Positions 20,855 to 30,663 of a DNA stretch of 64,000 bases are shown piece by piece (the first letter of the stretch is position 1; every line of letters starts with the position of its first letter). The notes below the pieces were generated by a model, which saw only the letters and a program-made list of their open reading frames with translations, ran no database searches and had not been told where the DNA came from. Position numbers and translations under genes: made by a program. The stretch lies in assembly GCF_017896165.1 (NCBI RefSeq), contig NZ_JAFCNB010000026.1, positions 17,581-81,580 on the forward strand, in the 5' to 3' direction. The DNA comes from Microbispora oryzae (GTDB taxonomy: Bacteria > Actinomycetota > Actinomycetes > Streptosporangiales > Streptosporangiaceae).

Positions 20855-21537
20855 CACATTCCCCTGGTCGGGCCCTCGTGCGGCGCGACCTCCCGGACGA
20901 AGGGATTGGTCGCGCGCTCGCGGCCGATTGTCGTCTGCGGTCCGTGGCCGGGCAGGACCGTGGTGTCGTCGGGCAGCGTCATCGTCTTGGCGAGGCTGCG
21001 CAGGATCGTGGGGTAGTCGCCCCCCGGCAGGTCGCTGCGGCCGATGGAGCCGGCGAAGAGCAGGTCGCCCGCGAAGAGGATCTGCGTGTCCTCGTGCGGC
21101 GTCCTGAACGTCACCGACCCCCTGGTATGGCCCGGCCTGTGCTCGACGGTCAGCTCCAGACCGGCCAGCTCCAGGGTGGCGCCGTCGCTCAGCTCCCTGA
21201 GGTCGTCGGGCTCGCTGAACTCCAGCCCTCCGAACAGCCGCCCGGTCGGCTCGCTCCACCCCTTGCCCGGGTCGGACAGCAGCTCCCTATCGGCTGGATG
21301 GATCCAGGCGGGAATGCCGCGGGCGCCGCAGACCGGCACCACCGACCACATATGGTCGATGTGACCGTGGGTGAGCAGCACCGCGACCGGCCTGAGCCGG
21401 TGCTCGCGGATCAGCTCGTCGAGCTCCGCCTCGGCGTCCTGACCTGGATCGATGACCACGCACTCCTCGCCTGCGGCGGGAGCGACGACGTAGCAGTTGG
21501 TCTGGAACAACCCTGCGGGAAACCCGGCGACGAGCAC
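20854..21537 (-). CDS. Metallo-beta-lactamase-fold hydrolase, glyoxalase II-like
   Basis: A 227-residue MBL-fold protein with the zinc ligand motif THGHIDH, the later His in HRPGHTRGS and the Asp in [13 protein letters not shown], the layout of hydroxyacylglutathione-hydrolase-like enzymes. The substrate is unknown; actinomycetes lack glutathione, so a mycothiol or other thioester is more likely (inference). I chose GTG 21535-21537 (AGAGG upstream), since the preceding open frame codes for no recognisable domain. It leads the hisS-aspS operon. Confidence 0.85.
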   Translation of the reverse strand: MLVAGFPAGLFQTNCYVVAPAAGEECVVIDPGQDAEAELDELIREHRLRPVAVLLTHGHIDHMWSVVPVCGARGIPAWIHPADRELLSDPGKGWSEPTGRLFGGLEFSEPDDLRELSDGATLELAGLELTVEHRPGHTRGSVTFRTPHEDTQILFAGDLLFAGSIGRSDLPGGDYPTILRSLAKTMTLPDDTTVLPGHGPQTTIGRERATNPFVREVAPHEGPTRGM

Positions 21538-21672
21538 GGAGCGGCCTCTGGTGTGGTGAGGATGTATCAAGGATTTCGCGAGCGAATGTAACCGAAGGGT
21601 ACCGGTGCGGGTCGGCGGGCTGCGAATCAATGCCCGTCTGCCGATACGATTCGCCCACCTCAATAGTCATTC

Positions 21673-21700
21673 TTGGAGTAGTCGAGCCGGATGCTATAGA
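21673..21700 (+). promoter_or_regulatory. Candidate sigma-70 promoter for the second cyclophilin gene
   Basis: TTGGAG (21673-21678) and TATAGA (21695-21700) with a 16-bp spacer, in an unusually A/T-rich patch of the 269-bp divergent region. It lies about 105 nt upstream of the chosen GTG start. Confidence 0.45.
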
Positions 21701-21806
21701 ACGAGCAGCCCCAGAGCGGCCTCTCCGCCGGTCAACCGGCGGCGGGCTCCGGCGAGATCGAGATCCGAACGCGGACCATGGAAGAACAGACAGTCGGGAG
21801 GTCGAA

Positions 21807-22673
21807 GTGGTCACCGGCAAGGACCGTCAGAAGCAGCTGGCCCGGGAGCATCACCTGAGGCAGATGCAGGCACGCGCCGAGCGCCAGCAGAGGGCCAGGC
21901 GTAACGCCGTCATCGGGACGAGCGTGGGGGTCCTGGTCGTGATCGCCGGCGTCGTCGGCGCGACCACGCTCATCGGCGGTGGTGACTCCACCACCACGGC
22001 GGCCGCCTCCCCGGCGGCGTCGCCCGCGGCGTCGGCGAACGCGGAGGCCGCGGGGCAGCCCAAGCCCTACGACCCGTCGACCGGCACCTGCGGCTACGTC
22101 GCCGACAAGGGCAGCGGGCAGATCAAGGACGTCGGCCTGCCGCCCGAGAAGGTCAGCACGGCCCCCGCGACGATGACGATCAAGACGAACCTCGGCGACA
22201 TCGTGGCCCAGCTGGAGACCCAGAAGGCGCCCTGCACGGTCAACTCGTTCAAGTTCCTGGCGTCCAAGAAGTACTTCGACGACACCCGATGCCACCGGAT
22301 GGGGCCCTCGGCCTTCCCGATCCTGCAGTGCGGCGACCCGCTCGCCAAGGCGGACGGCAAGAACCCCACCGACGGACAGGGCGGACCCGGCTACCGGTTC
22401 GCGAACGAGAACCTGGCCGGCGCGAAGTACACGCGCGGCGTCCTGGCGATGGCCAACAGCGGCCCCGACACCAACGGCAGCCAGTTCTTCATCGTGTTCG
22501 GGGACACCGGGCTGTCTCCCGACTACACGCCTTTCGGTACGGTGACCAAGGGGCTGGAAATCCTGGACGAGGTCGCCAAGAAGGGCGTGATCGCCGCTCC
22601 CGGCGGTGACGGCACAGGTGCGCCGAAGCAGCCGGTCATCATCAAACACGTGACAATCACCAGCAAGAGCTGA
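21807..22673 (+). CDS. Membrane-anchored cyclophilin-type peptidyl-prolyl isomerase
   Basis: A 288-residue isomerase. It has a charged cytosolic N terminus rich in Gln and Arg (residues 1-35), one membrane segment (about 36-58) and an Ala/Ser linker. The extracytoplasmic cyclophilin domain (about 118-288) contains TNLGDIVAQLE, NGSQFFIVF and YTPFGTV. GGGAGG with a 5-nt spacer selects GTG 21807; the frame is open upstream but without a ribosome site. The gene is the counterpart of the ppi gene found near relA in actinobacteria. It differs from the 16,887 paralogue in being helix-anchored and not lipid-anchored. Confidence 0.9.
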   Translation: MVTGKDRQKQLAREHHLRQMQARAERQQRARRNAVIGTSVGVLVVIAGVVGATTLIGGGDSTTTAAASPAASPAASANAEAAGQPKPYDPSTGTCGYVADKGSGQIKDVGLPPEKVSTAPATMTIKTNLGDIVAQLETQKAPCTVNSFKFLASKKYFDDTRCHRMGPSAFPILQCGDPLAKADGKNPTDGQGGPGYRFANENLAGAKYTRGVLAMANSGPDTNGSQFFIVFGDTGLSPDYTPFGTVTKGLEILDEVAKKGVIAAPGGDGTGAPKQPVIIKHVTITSKS

Positions 22674-22732
22674 CGTAATACAACCAAGGGCAAAACGGGC
22701 CCTGGAGGCTGATTCAAGTGCGGGAGGACACG

Positions 22733-23962
22733 GTGACCACCGACCCGTGGGGCCGGGTAGACGAAGACGGCACCGTCTACGTGCGTACGGCTGAGGGAGA
22801 ACGGGCCGTCGGGTCCTGGCAGGCCGGTGAGCCGGAGGAGGCGCTGGCGTACTTCCGCCGGAAGTTCGAGGAGCTGGCCGGGCAGGTCCAGCTCCTCGAG
22901 CAGCGGGTGCGCGGGACCGACCTGGCGCCGGCGCAGGCGGAGTCCGGCATCGCGAAGCTGCGCGAGGCCGTCGCGGAGGCGCACGCGATCGGTGATCTCG
23001 GCTCCCTGCAGGACCGGCTCACCGCCCTGACGGACTATGTGGGCCATCGGCGCGAGGAGGTGCGGGCCGCCCGCGACCAGGCCCGCGCCCAGGCGCGCGA
23101 GACCAAGGAGCGGATCGTCTCCGAGGCGGAGCGCATCGCCGAGGAGACGACTCACTGGAAGTCGGGCGGCGAACGGCTCCGCCAGCTCGTCGAGGAGTGG
23201 AAGGCGGCCGAGCGCATCGACCGCGCGACCGAGGCGACGCTGTGGAAGCGGCTGTCCGCGGCGCGGACGGCGTTCGCCAAGCGCCGCAAGGCGTACTTCT
23301 CGTCGCTGGACGAGCAGCGGGACGCGGTCCGCACCGCCAAGGAGCGGATCGTGACCGAGGCCGAGTCGCTCGCCGGCTCCACCGACTGGAACACGACCGC
23401 GGCGGCCTACCGCGAGCTGATGCGCCAGTGGAAGGTCGCGGGCCGGGCCTCCCGTGAGGTCGAAGACGAGTTGTGGGCGCGGTTCAAGGGCGCCCAGGAC
23501 CTGTTCTTCCAGGCGCGGTCGGCGGTCTACGCCGAGCGGGACGCCTCCTTCGCCGCGAACGCGGAGGTCAAGGAGGGGCTGCTGGCCGAGGCGGAGAAGC
23601 TGCTGCCGATCACCGACGCCCGGACGGCCCGCGCCGCCATGCGGGGGCTGCTGGAGCGCTGGGAGGCGGCCGGCCCGGTGCCGCGCGAGCAGCGCGACCG
23701 GCTGGAGGGCGGCCTGCGCAAGGTCGAGGACGCCATCCGCCGCGCCGAGGAGACCGAGTGGAAGCGGACCAACCCTGAGGCACGGGCCCGCGCCCAGGAC
23801 ACGGTCAACCAGCTGCGCAGGTCGATCGAGCAGCTTGAGGGCCGCCTCGCCAAGGCGCGCGCCGCGGGCCGGGACAAGGACGCCAAGGAGGCGGAGGAGG
23901 CGCTCGCCGCCCGCCGTTCCTGGCTGGAGGAGGCCGAGCGCACGCTCGCCGAGTTCTCCTGA
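22733..23962 (+). CDS. DUF349 domain coiled-coil protein
   Basis: A 409-residue, strongly charged helical protein with repeated DUF349 units (about residues 130-345). Each unit has a W-K-x-A/V-G/E core, as in EEWKAAERI, RQWKVAGRAS and ERWEAAGPV. A long coiled coil ends the protein. Two starts are plausible: GTG 22718 (GGAGG, 9-nt spacer) and GTG 22733 (GGGAGG, 5-nt spacer). The second gives the conserved TTDPWGRVDEDGTVYVRT terminus and is chosen. DUF349 proteins have no settled role. This one is a conserved neighbour of rel in actinomycetes and faces it convergently. Confidence 0.85.
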   Translation: MTTDPWGRVDEDGTVYVRTAEGERAVGSWQAGEPEEALAYFRRKFEELAGQVQLLEQRVRGTDLAPAQAESGIAKLREAVAEAHAIGDLGSLQDRLTALTDYVGHRREEVRAARDQARAQARETKERIVSEAERIAEETTHWKSGGERLRQLVEEWKAAERIDRATEATLWKRLSAARTAFAKRRKAYFSSLDEQRDAVRTAKERIVTEAESLAGSTDWNTTAAAYRELMRQWKVAGRASREVEDELWARFKGAQDLFFQARSAVYAERDASFAANAEVKEGLLAEAEKLLPITDARTARAAMRGLLERWEAAGPVPREQRDRLEGGLRKVEDAIRRAEETEWKRTNPEARARAQDTVNQLRRSIEQLEGRLAKARAAGRDKDAKEAEEALAARRSWLEEAERTLAEFS

Positions 23963-24013
23963 CCCTCCGCGGAGGGCGATGTGATCTTGCAGAACGGGGG
24001 TTCTACAAGGTCA
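23963..24013. terminator. Double hairpin between DUF349 gene and rel
   Basis: A palindrome CCCTCCGCGGAGGG directly after the stop (23963-23976) is followed by a 13-bp hairpin with one mismatch (23982-23994 with 24001-24013, with GGGG in the loop). The genes on either side converge, so this is a likely bidirectional terminator. Confidence 0.7.
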
Positions 24014-24051
24014 CCACGCCTTCCCCGCGGGGATGACGCCCGGCGAGACCG

Positions 24052-26415
24052 TCAGTTGTTCACCCGGTAGACGTCGTAGACGCCCTGCACGTTCCGCACG
24101 GCCTTCAGGACGTGCCCCAGGTGCTTGGGGTCGCCCATCTCGAAGGTGAACTTGCTGACGGCGACCCGGTCACGGGTGGTGGCGACGGAGGCCGACAGGA
24201 TGTTCACGTGCTGGTCGGACAGCGTCCGGGTGACGTCCGACAGCAGCCGGGGGCGGTCGAGCGCCTCCACCTGGATCGCCACGAGGAAGACCGAGTCGTC
24301 GGTGGGCGACCACGAGACCCGGACCAGCCGGTCGGGCTGGGCGTTGAGCTGCTCGACGTTGGGACAGTTCGCCCGGTGGACCGACACCCCGTGGCCGCGG
24401 GTCACGAACCCCACGATCTCGTCGCCGGGGACCGGCGTGCAGCAGCGCGAGAGCCGCACCCAGACGTCGGGGTCGCCCGCCACCATGACCCCGGCGTTGG
24501 AATGAGCCCCGGCGCGCCCCCTGAGCCGCGTGGGGACCGCGACCTCGGCGATGTCCTCCTCGGCCGCCTCCACGCCGCCCAGGGACTGTACGAGCTTCTG
24601 GACGACGGCCTGGGCCGTCAGGTGGCCCTCTCCGACGGCGGCGTACAGCGCCGACACGTCCGGATAGCGCAGGTCGTGGGCGAGGGCCAGCAGGGCCTCC
24701 CCCGACATCAGCCGCTGGAGCGGGAGACCCTGCTTGCGCATGGCCCGCCCGATCGCCTCCTTGCCGGCCTCGATGGCGGTCTCGCGGCGCTCCTTGGAGA
24801 ACCACTGACGGATCTTGTTGCGGGCCCGGCCGCTCTTGACGAACTTCAGCCAGTCACGGGACGGCCCCGCGTCGGGCGACTTGGACGTGAAAATTTCAAC
24901 CGTGTCGCCGTTGCCGAGGCGTGATTCCAGCGGCACCAGGCGGCCGTTGACGCGGGCGCCGATACATCGGTGCCCCACCTCGGTGTGCACGGCGTACGCG
25001 AAGTCGACCGGGGTGGCGCCCTCGGGCAGGGCGATGACCTGGCCCCGGGGCGTGAAGACGAACACCTCGGAGACCGACAGGTCGAAGCGGAGCGACTCCA
25101 GGAACTCTCCGGGGTCGGAGGTCTCCTTCTGCCAGTCGAGCAGCTGCCGCAGCCAGGCCATGTCGTTGACCTGCTTGACCTTGCCGGCGCCCGAGCCGAC
25201 GGTCTCCTCCTTGTACTTCCAGTGCGCGGCGACGCCGTACTCGGCCCGGTTGTGCATGGCCCGGGTGCGGATCTGCAGCTCGATCGCCTTGCCCTCCGGC
25301 CCCATGACCGTCGTGTGCAACGACTGGTACATGTTGAACTTGGGCATGGCGATGTAGTCCTTGAACCGGCCCGGCACCGGCTTCCACTGAGCGTGGATCG
25401 TTCCGAGCGCGGCGTAGCAGTCGCGTACGGTGTCGACCAGCACGCGGATGCCCACCAGGTCGTAGATGTCGTCGAAGGCGACACCCTTGGCGATCATCTT
25501 CTGGTAGATCGAGTAGTAGTGCTTCGGCCGGCCGCGCACGGTGGCCTTGATCTTCGCGTCGCGCAGGTCGGCGGAGACCTTCTCGATCACCTCGTGCAGG
25601 AACAGGTCTCTGCGGGGCGCCCGCTCCGACACCATCCGGGCGATCTCGTCGTATCGCTTGGGGTAGAGCATGGCGAACGCGAGGTCCTCCAGCTCCCACT
25701 TGATGGTGTTCATGCCGAGCCGGTGGGCCAGCGGCGCGAAGATCTCCAGCGTCTCGCGTGACTTCTGCTGCCGCTTGTGCTCCGGCATGTAGCGCATGGT
25801 GCGCATGTTGTGCAGGCGGTCGGCCAGCTTGATCACCAGGACGCGGATGTCGCGCGACATCGCGACCACCATCTTGCGCACCGTCTCGGCCTGCGCGGCG
25901 TCGCCGAACTTGACCTTGTCGAGCTTGGTGACGCCGTCGACCAGCAGCGCGATGTTGTCGCCGAAGTCGGCCTTCAGCTCGTCGAGGCTGTAGGCCGTGT
26001 CCTCGACCGTGTCGTGCAGCAGCGCCGCGCACAGGGTCTCGTCGTCGGTCCCGAGCTCCGCCAGGATCGTCGCGACGGCCAGTGGATGGGTGATGTACGG
26101 GTCGCCGCTCTTCCGCTTCTGGTCTCTGTGGTGGTACGCGGCGACATCGTAGGCACGCTCGATCACACGGAGGTCGGCCTTCGGATGGGTCGCCCGCACC
26201 GTCTTGAACAACGGCTCCAGAACCGGATTCATCGCACCCCACTGCCCCCCGAAACGGGAGAGCCTGCGTCGTGTCGCCGGCGCAGGCTTCTCCTCGGCGC
26301 CCGCCGCCGGCTCGTGCACCGCCTCTGCGGGCGCGTCGGCGGGCTCGGGGACGTCGTCGGAGACGACTCCGCGATCCTCCCGGGCGCTGTCGGGAACGAC
26401 CACATCACGGGGCAC
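24052..26415 (-). CDS. relA: Bifunctional (p)ppGpp synthetase/hydrolase (Rel/RSH)
   Basis: The 787-residue long RSH enzyme that makes and degrades the alarmone (p)ppGpp. The HD hydrolase domain is intact ([19 protein letters not shown]), so both activities are expected. The synthetase domain includes [23 protein letters not shown] ([20 protein letters not shown]), a helical/zinc-finger region with [18 protein letters not shown] and a C-terminal ACT domain follow. The start is GTG 26413-26415, chosen for AGGAG with a 5-nt spacer. The N-terminal 60 residues are acidic, Pro/Ala-rich and variable in the family. It follows apt and the secDF genes, the usual actinobacterial order. Confidence 0.96.
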   Translation of the reverse strand: MPRDVVVPDSAREDRGVVSDDVPEPADAPAEAVHEPAAGAEEKPAPATRRRLSRFGGQWGAMNPVLEPLFKTVRATHPKADLRVIERAYDVAAYHHRDQKRKSGDPYITHPLAVATILAELGTDDETLCAALLHDTVEDTAYSLDELKADFGDNIALLVDGVTKLDKVKFGDAAQAETVRKMVVAMSRDIRVLVIKLADRLHNMRTMRYMPEHKRQQKSRETLEIFAPLAHRLGMNTIKWELEDLAFAMLYPKRYDEIARMVSERAPRRDLFLHEVIEKVSADLRDAKIKATVRGRPKHYYSIYQKMIAKGVAFDDIYDLVGIRVLVDTVRDCYAALGTIHAQWKPVPGRFKDYIAMPKFNMYQSLHTTVMGPEGKAIELQIRTRAMHNRAEYGVAAHWKYKEETVGSGAGKVKQVNDMAWLRQLLDWQKETSDPGEFLESLRFDLSVSEVFVFTPRGQVIALPEGATPVDFAYAVHTEVGHRCIGARVNGRLVPLESRLGNGDTVEIFTSKSPDAGPSRDWLKFVKSGRARNKIRQWFSKERRETAIEAGKEAIGRAMRKQGLPLQRLMSGEALLALAHDLRYPDVSALYAAVGEGHLTAQAVVQKLVQSLGGVEAAEEDIAEVAVPTRLRGRAGAHSNAGVMVAGDPDVWVRLSRCCTPVPGDEIVGFVTRGHGVSVHRANCPNVEQLNAQPDRLVRVSWSPTDDSVFLVAIQVEALDRPRLLSDVTRTLSDQHVNILSASVATTRDRVAVSKFTFEMGDPKHLGHVLKAVRNVQGVYDVYRVNN

Positions 26416-26509
26416 ACAGACTCCTAACGTCGAGTCCAGATTCCTCAGTGTATCCGTGCTGCCACAGCACACTTCGCCGCGTGCCCCGCTGCGGCCTCCG
26501 CCCGGCTCC

Positions 26510-27016
26510 TCACACGGCGACGAGGGCCCGGACGTCCAGACCGGACAGCCGGTCACGGCCGGAGAGGAAGGACAGCTCCATCAGGAAGGACGCCGCGACC
26601 ACGTGGGCGCCGGCCCTCCTGACCAGCTCCACCGCGGCCTCCGCCGTGCCGCCCGTGGCGAGGACGTCATCGACGATCAGGACCCGGTCGCCGGCGTCGA
26701 ACGCGTCGGCGTGCACCTCGATCGTCGCGGAGCCGTACTCAAGAGCATAGGACGCCGCCAGGGTTTCGGCAGGCAGTTTGCCCTTTTTGCGGATCGGCAC
26801 GAATCCGGCTCCGCTCTGGTACGCCACCGGGGCCGCGAGGATGAAACCGCGCGCCTCGATGCCCACCACCTTGTCGAACGTCAGGCCCGCGGCCAGGTCG
26901 TCCACGACCTGGGTGAAGGCCGCGTGGTCGGCGAGCAGTGGCGTGATGTCCTTGAACAGGATCCCGGGCTGGGGAAAGTCGGGAATGTCTCTGATGAGCG
27001 CGGTCCAGTCGGTCAC
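26510..27016 (-). CDS. apt: Adenine phosphoribosyltransferase
   Basis: A 168-residue type I phosphoribosyltransferase converting adenine and PRPP to AMP. The PRPP-binding motif is [13 protein letters not shown]; the substrate side shows [15 protein letters not shown] and [11 protein letters not shown] start at GTG 27014-27016. The TTG at 27032-27034 is an alternative, and neither has a strong ribosome site. It lies between secF and rel, as in many actinomycetes. Confidence 0.94.
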   Translation of the reverse strand: MTDWTALIRDIPDFPQPGILFKDITPLLADHAAFTQVVDDLAAGLTFDKVVGIEARGFILAAPVAYQSGAGFVPIRKKGKLPAETLAASYALEYGSATIEVHADAFDAGDRVLIVDDVLATGGTAEAAVELVRRAGAHVVAASFLMELSFLSGRDRLSGLDVRALVAV

Positions 27017-27059
27017 GTGCCAACGATAGGCCAATCACCGGGCCCCCGGGCGACGCGAA

Positions 27060-27100
27060 GGGGCGTCCCCGCGGCCCCTGACGGGCCGTGGGGACGCCCC
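27060..27100. terminator. Very strong terminator after secF
   Basis: An 18-bp stem with a single G-U pair (27060-27077 with 27083-27100) and a 5-nt CTGAC loop, 38 nt past the secF stop. One of the most stable hairpins in the window. It separates the secDF-yajC transcript from apt-rel. Confidence 0.8.
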
Positions 27101-27138
27101 CTACGCCGTGACGCGCTCCTAGCCGGGTCTGCCCCGGT

Positions 27139-28194
27139 TCAGCGCTTCTTGCGCTTGTCCGCGGCCGCCGTAGCGCCGTTCTGCGAGCCGGCCGGGACCG
27201 TCTCCTTCGACTCACGGGCGGCGGTCTTCGCCTGCGAGGCCTGCCTGGCGGCCACGCGGCGGGCCAGCGCCTGCCACTGCGGCTCCCGCTCCTTGAGCGT
27301 CACCAGGATCGGGGTCGCCACGCACAGGGACGAGTACGTACCGACGATCATGCCGACGAACAGGGCGAGCGACAGGTCCTTGAGGGTGCCCGCGCCGAGC
27401 AGCGTGGTGCCGACGAACAGGATGGCCGCAACCGGCAGGATCGCGACGAGCGAGGTGTTGAGCGAGCGGATGAGCGTGTGGCTGAGCGCGTTGTTGGCCG
27501 CCTCTGTGTAGGTCATCTTCGCGCTCGTGCCCAGCTTGCCCGTCACCTCCTTGATCATGTCGAAGACGACGACCGCGTCGTAGAGCGAGTAGCCCAGGAT
27601 CGTGAGGAAGCCCAGCATGGTCGCCGGGGTGACCTCGAAGCCGGACCACGCGTAGACCCCGGCGGTGATCACCAGGTCGTGGACCAGGGCGACGATGGCC
27701 GCCAGGGCCATCCGCCACTCGAACGCCACCGACAGGTACAACATGATCGCGATCATGAAGACCACGAGGCCGATCCAGGCCTTCTGGGAGACCTCACCGC
27801 CCCAGGTGGCGCCGATGACCTGGGAGCTGACATCGCTCTCCGGGAGCTTGAACTCCTTGGCCACCGCCTCCTGGACCTTCGTCACCTCCGCGCCGTCGAG
27901 GCTCTCGGTGGTCACCCGCCAGCTGCGCTGACCGGCCTGCTGCACGATGACCTGGTGGGGGCCCGCCGCGCTCACCGCGTCGCGGACCTGCTCGACGCTG
28001 GAGCCGGGGGTCCGGGTGAAGTCGAAGACCGAGCCGCCGCGGAACTCCACGCCCAGGTTGAGGCCGCCCTTGACGATCAGCCCCAGGATCGACAGGAGCA
28101 GCAGGAAGGCCGACAGGCCGTACCAGATCTTGCGCTTGCCGACGAAGTCGATGTTGATGTCGCCGCGGTAGAGGCGGCTGATCATGCCCGCCAT
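27139..28194 (-). CDS. secF: Protein translocase subunit SecF
   Basis: The 351-residue partner of SecD in the proton-driven SecDF complex that pulls exported proteins across the membrane. It has six membrane helices, a periplasmic domain after the first (GLNLGVEFRGGSVFDFT) and the conserved transport-helix motif GYSLYDAVVVFDMIKE. The C-terminal tail is basic (ends DKRKKR). ATG 28192-28194 overlaps the secD stop (TGATG). Confidence 0.96.
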   Translation of the reverse strand: MAGMISRLYRGDINIDFVGKRKIWYGLSAFLLLLSILGLIVKGGLNLGVEFRGGSVFDFTRTPGSSVEQVRDAVSAAGPHQVIVQQAGQRSWRVTTESLDGAEVTKVQEAVAKEFKLPESDVSSQVIGATWGGEVSQKAWIGLVVFMIAIMLYLSVAFEWRMALAAIVALVHDLVITAGVYAWSGFEVTPATMLGFLTILGYSLYDAVVVFDMIKEVTGKLGTSAKMTYTEAANNALSHTLIRSLNTSLVAILPVAAILFVGTTLLGAGTLKDLSLALFVGMIVGTYSSLCVATPILVTLKEREPQWQALARRVAARQASQAKTAARESKETVPAGSQNGATAAADKRKKR

Positions 28195-30023
28195 CACGCC
28201 TCCTGCATGGTCTGCTCGGCGGGGCTCGTACGGCCCATGCGCTCCGCGTCGAGTCCGGACAACTTGTGGCCCTTGGCGAAGAACCTCAGCCGCGCCGCCA
28301 GCGACATCAGCGGCTTCGTGAAGAGGAAGACCACGACGATGTCGATGAGCGTGGTCAGGCCCATCGCGAACGCGAAGCCGGCCACGCCGCCGACCGCGAG
28401 GAAGAAGAGCACGATCGCGGCGATGAACATGACGGCGTCGGCCACCAGGATCGTGCGCCGGGCCCGCCGCCAGGCGACCTCGACGGCCGACCGGAGCGTG
28501 CGGTGGCCCTCCTTGATCTCGTCGCGGATGCGCTCGAAGTAGACGATGAACGAGTCGGCGGTGATGCCGATCGAGACCACCAGACCGATGATGTGCGGCA
28601 GCGACAGCCGGAACCCGGCGTTGTGGCTGAGCACCGTCACGATCGAGTACGTGACCACCGTCGCCACCCCGAGGCTGGCCACGCCGATCAGGCCGAGGCC
28701 GCGGTAGTAGAGCAGCAGGTAGAGCACCACGATCAGGAGACCGAACGCACCGGAGATGAGGCCGCCGCGCAGCTGGTCCTGGCCGAGGGTCGAGGAGACC
28801 GACACGACCTCGCTCTGCTTGAACTTCAGCGGCAGCGCGCCGTACTTGAGCTGGTCGGCCAGCTCGGTCGAGGTCGTCTGGTTGAAGCTGCCGGAGATCC
28901 GGGCGCTGCCGCCCGGGATGGCCTCCTCGATCGTCGGCGCGACGATGACGACGCCGTCGAGGACGTTGGCGAGCTGGTTGCGCGGCGCCGGCAGGCTCGT
29001 GATGCGCCGGGTGATGTCGGCGAACTGCGACGCGCCCTTGGACTTGAAGTTGACCTGGACGATCCACTCGCCCGTCGTCGGGTCGGTGCCCGCCTGGGCT
29101 CCGCTGATCTCGGTGCCCTGAACGGCGGCCTTGTCGAGGATGTACCGGTAGGTGCCGTCGTCGCTGCAGGCCACGATCTGCTTGGCCGGATCGTCCTGCG
29201 CGCCCTGGCCCCGGTCCTTCTTCGTGCAGTCGATGGTGCGGAACTTGTCCAGCAGGGCCGGCTCGATGCCGCTGGTGTCCTGCCCGGCCAGCGGGTCGCC
29301 GTTGTCGGCGGGCGCGGCCGAGGGGGTCGCGGCCGGGGAGGTGGCGGTGGGCGAGGGAGTCGCGGTGGCCCGCGCCTTGGTCCCCCGCGTCCCGGCCCCC
29401 TGGCCGGCGGCCCGGTGGTGCGTCCGCGTGTTCGTGCCCTGGCCCGCGTCACCCCCGACGGTCCCCGGAGTCGGCGTCGCCGCGGCCAGCGCGGACGACA
29501 GGGCCCGCCCGGCGGGCGTCGCGCTCGCGCCCGGCTCGGCCGAGGCGGCCGTGCTCGGCGCGCCGGATCCCGCGGGCGTCGGAGCGGCCGAGCCGCCCGG
29601 CGTCGCCGGAGCGGTGGGCACCTGCTGCGCGGGCGGCTCCGTGGCGGGCGCCGCCGCGAGAACCTGCCGCATACGCAGCTCGGCCGTCGTCGAGACGAGA
29701 CCGAGCGCCTCCTGCTGGCCCACCCCCGCGATCGAGATCACGATGTTGTCGTTCGCCCTCGCGACCTCGGCGTCCGAGAGGCCCTGGCCGTTGACACGGG
29801 CGCGGATGATGGTGATGGCCCGGTCGATGCTCTCGCTCGGTGGGGCCTTGCCGTCGGAGAGGACCGGCGACAGGGTCACCGTGGTGCCACCCGCGAGGTC
29901 GAGTCCGAACTTGGGAACGAACGCCTTCTGCAGGGCGATCGTCGCGCCCATGGCGATGATGAGCACGAGGAGCAGCAGGAGCGTGCGTCCCGGCTTGCTC
30001 TGGCTACTGGTCGGTGGGGCCAC
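28194..30023 (-). CDS. secD: Protein translocase subunit SecD with a long low-complexity insert
   Basis: The 609-residue SecD. The first membrane helix (about residues 13-32) leads to the P1 domain (FGLDLAGGTTVTL). The C-terminal five-helix domain has GITADSFIVYFERIRDE. Between about residues 122 and 249 lies an insert made almost only of Ala, Pro, Thr, Gly and Ser, which adds about 125 residues to the periplasmic region. It is a likely flexible linker between P1 subdomains. The start is GTG 30021-30023, and its ribosome site is poor. Confidence 0.95.
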   Translation of the reverse strand: MAPPTSSQSKPGRTLLLLLVLIIAMGATIALQKAFVPKFGLDLAGGTTVTLSPVLSDGKAPPSESIDRAITIIRARVNGQGLSDAEVARANDNIVISIAGVGQQEALGLVSTTAELRMRQVLAAAPATEPPAQQVPTAPATPGGSAAPTPAGSGAPSTAASAEPGASATPAGRALSSALAAATPTPGTVGGDAGQGTNTRTHHRAAGQGAGTRGTKARATATPSPTATSPAATPSAAPADNGDPLAGQDTSGIEPALLDKFRTIDCTKKDRGQGAQDDPAKQIVACSDDGTYRYILDKAAVQGTEISGAQAGTDPTTGEWIVQVNFKSKGASQFADITRRITSLPAPRNQLANVLDGVVIVAPTIEEAIPGGSARISGSFNQTTSTELADQLKYGALPLKFKQSEVVSVSSTLGQDQLRGGLISGAFGLLIVVLYLLLYYRGLGLIGVASLGVATVVTYSIVTVLSHNAGFRLSLPHIIGLVVSIGITADSFIVYFERIRDEIKEGHRTLRSAVEVAWRRARRTILVADAVMFIAAIVLFFLAVGGVAGFAFAMGLTTLIDIVVVFLFTKPLMSLAARLRFFAKGHKLSGLDAERMGRTSPAEQTMQEA

Positions 30024-30065
30024 TGGAGGTCAGTTCTTTCGTCAAAGGGTGTGTGATCAGCCTAC

Positions 30066-30422
30066 TCAGGACTGCTTGGTACTCGTATCGTCACCGTCCC
30101 CCGTGTCGGGGCCGTCGCTCGGCGAGGTGTCGGCGCCCGTCCCCGGGGCGTCCTCGACCGGCGTCAGCACCCGGCCGATGGCTGCCTTCAGCCATCGCGT
30201 CTCGACTCCCGGCGCGACCTCGAGGACGACGTCGTCGTCCTCCACCGTGACCACGGTGGCGAACAGGCCGTTCGTGGTCATGACCCGCGCTCCGGGGGCG
30301 AGCGAGTTCTGCATCTGGATCTGCTCCTGCTGCCGCTTGCGCTGCGGCCTGATCAGGAGGAAATAGAACACCACTACCAGCAAGATCAGTGGCAGGAACG
30401 TCCCAAGCGGGTTGTTACCCAC
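30066..30422 (-). CDS. yajC: Preprotein translocase accessory subunit YajC
   Basis: A 118-residue small membrane protein that associates with SecDF. One membrane helix (TFLPLILLVVVFYFLLIRPQ) is followed by the conserved RPQRKRQQEQ and a small soluble domain (LAPGARVMTTNGLFATVV). The acidic tail is rich in Asp, Thr and Gly. GTG 30420-30422 is selected by GGAAGG with a 9-nt spacer. A 241-bp gap separates it from ruvB; I see no gene there, and the operon promoter should be in it. Confidence 0.93.
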   Translation of the reverse strand: MGNNPLGTFLPLILLVVVFYFLLIRPQRKRQQEQIQMQNSLAPGARVMTTNGLFATVVTVEDDDVVLEVAPGVETRWLKAAIGRVLTPVEDAPGTGADTSPSDGPDTGDGDDTSTKQS

Positions 30423-30663
30423 GGGGGCCACCCTTCCGTAACGTGATGAACCGGCGTATGCCGGAGGTCGTGTGCGCTGCCGGGCGCGGCCGTCGCGACG
30501 CTGTGCGCGCCGACGTAAGCGGCCAGTCAAGCCACGCAGTGTATGCGAGCGGCCGGAATCCCGGCAACGAGGCCACGATCCGGCACGCGGGAAAGTTCCC
30601 GTTTCCGGCACTTCGCAACTGTTCCGTGATCATGCCGACACCGCCGGGCGGGCCCCCGGGCGC

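Noticed and set aside
28266..30056. A 596-codon plus-strand frame opposite secD
   Set aside because: Antisense shadow of secD with no recognisable domain; secDF family identity on the minus strand is certain.
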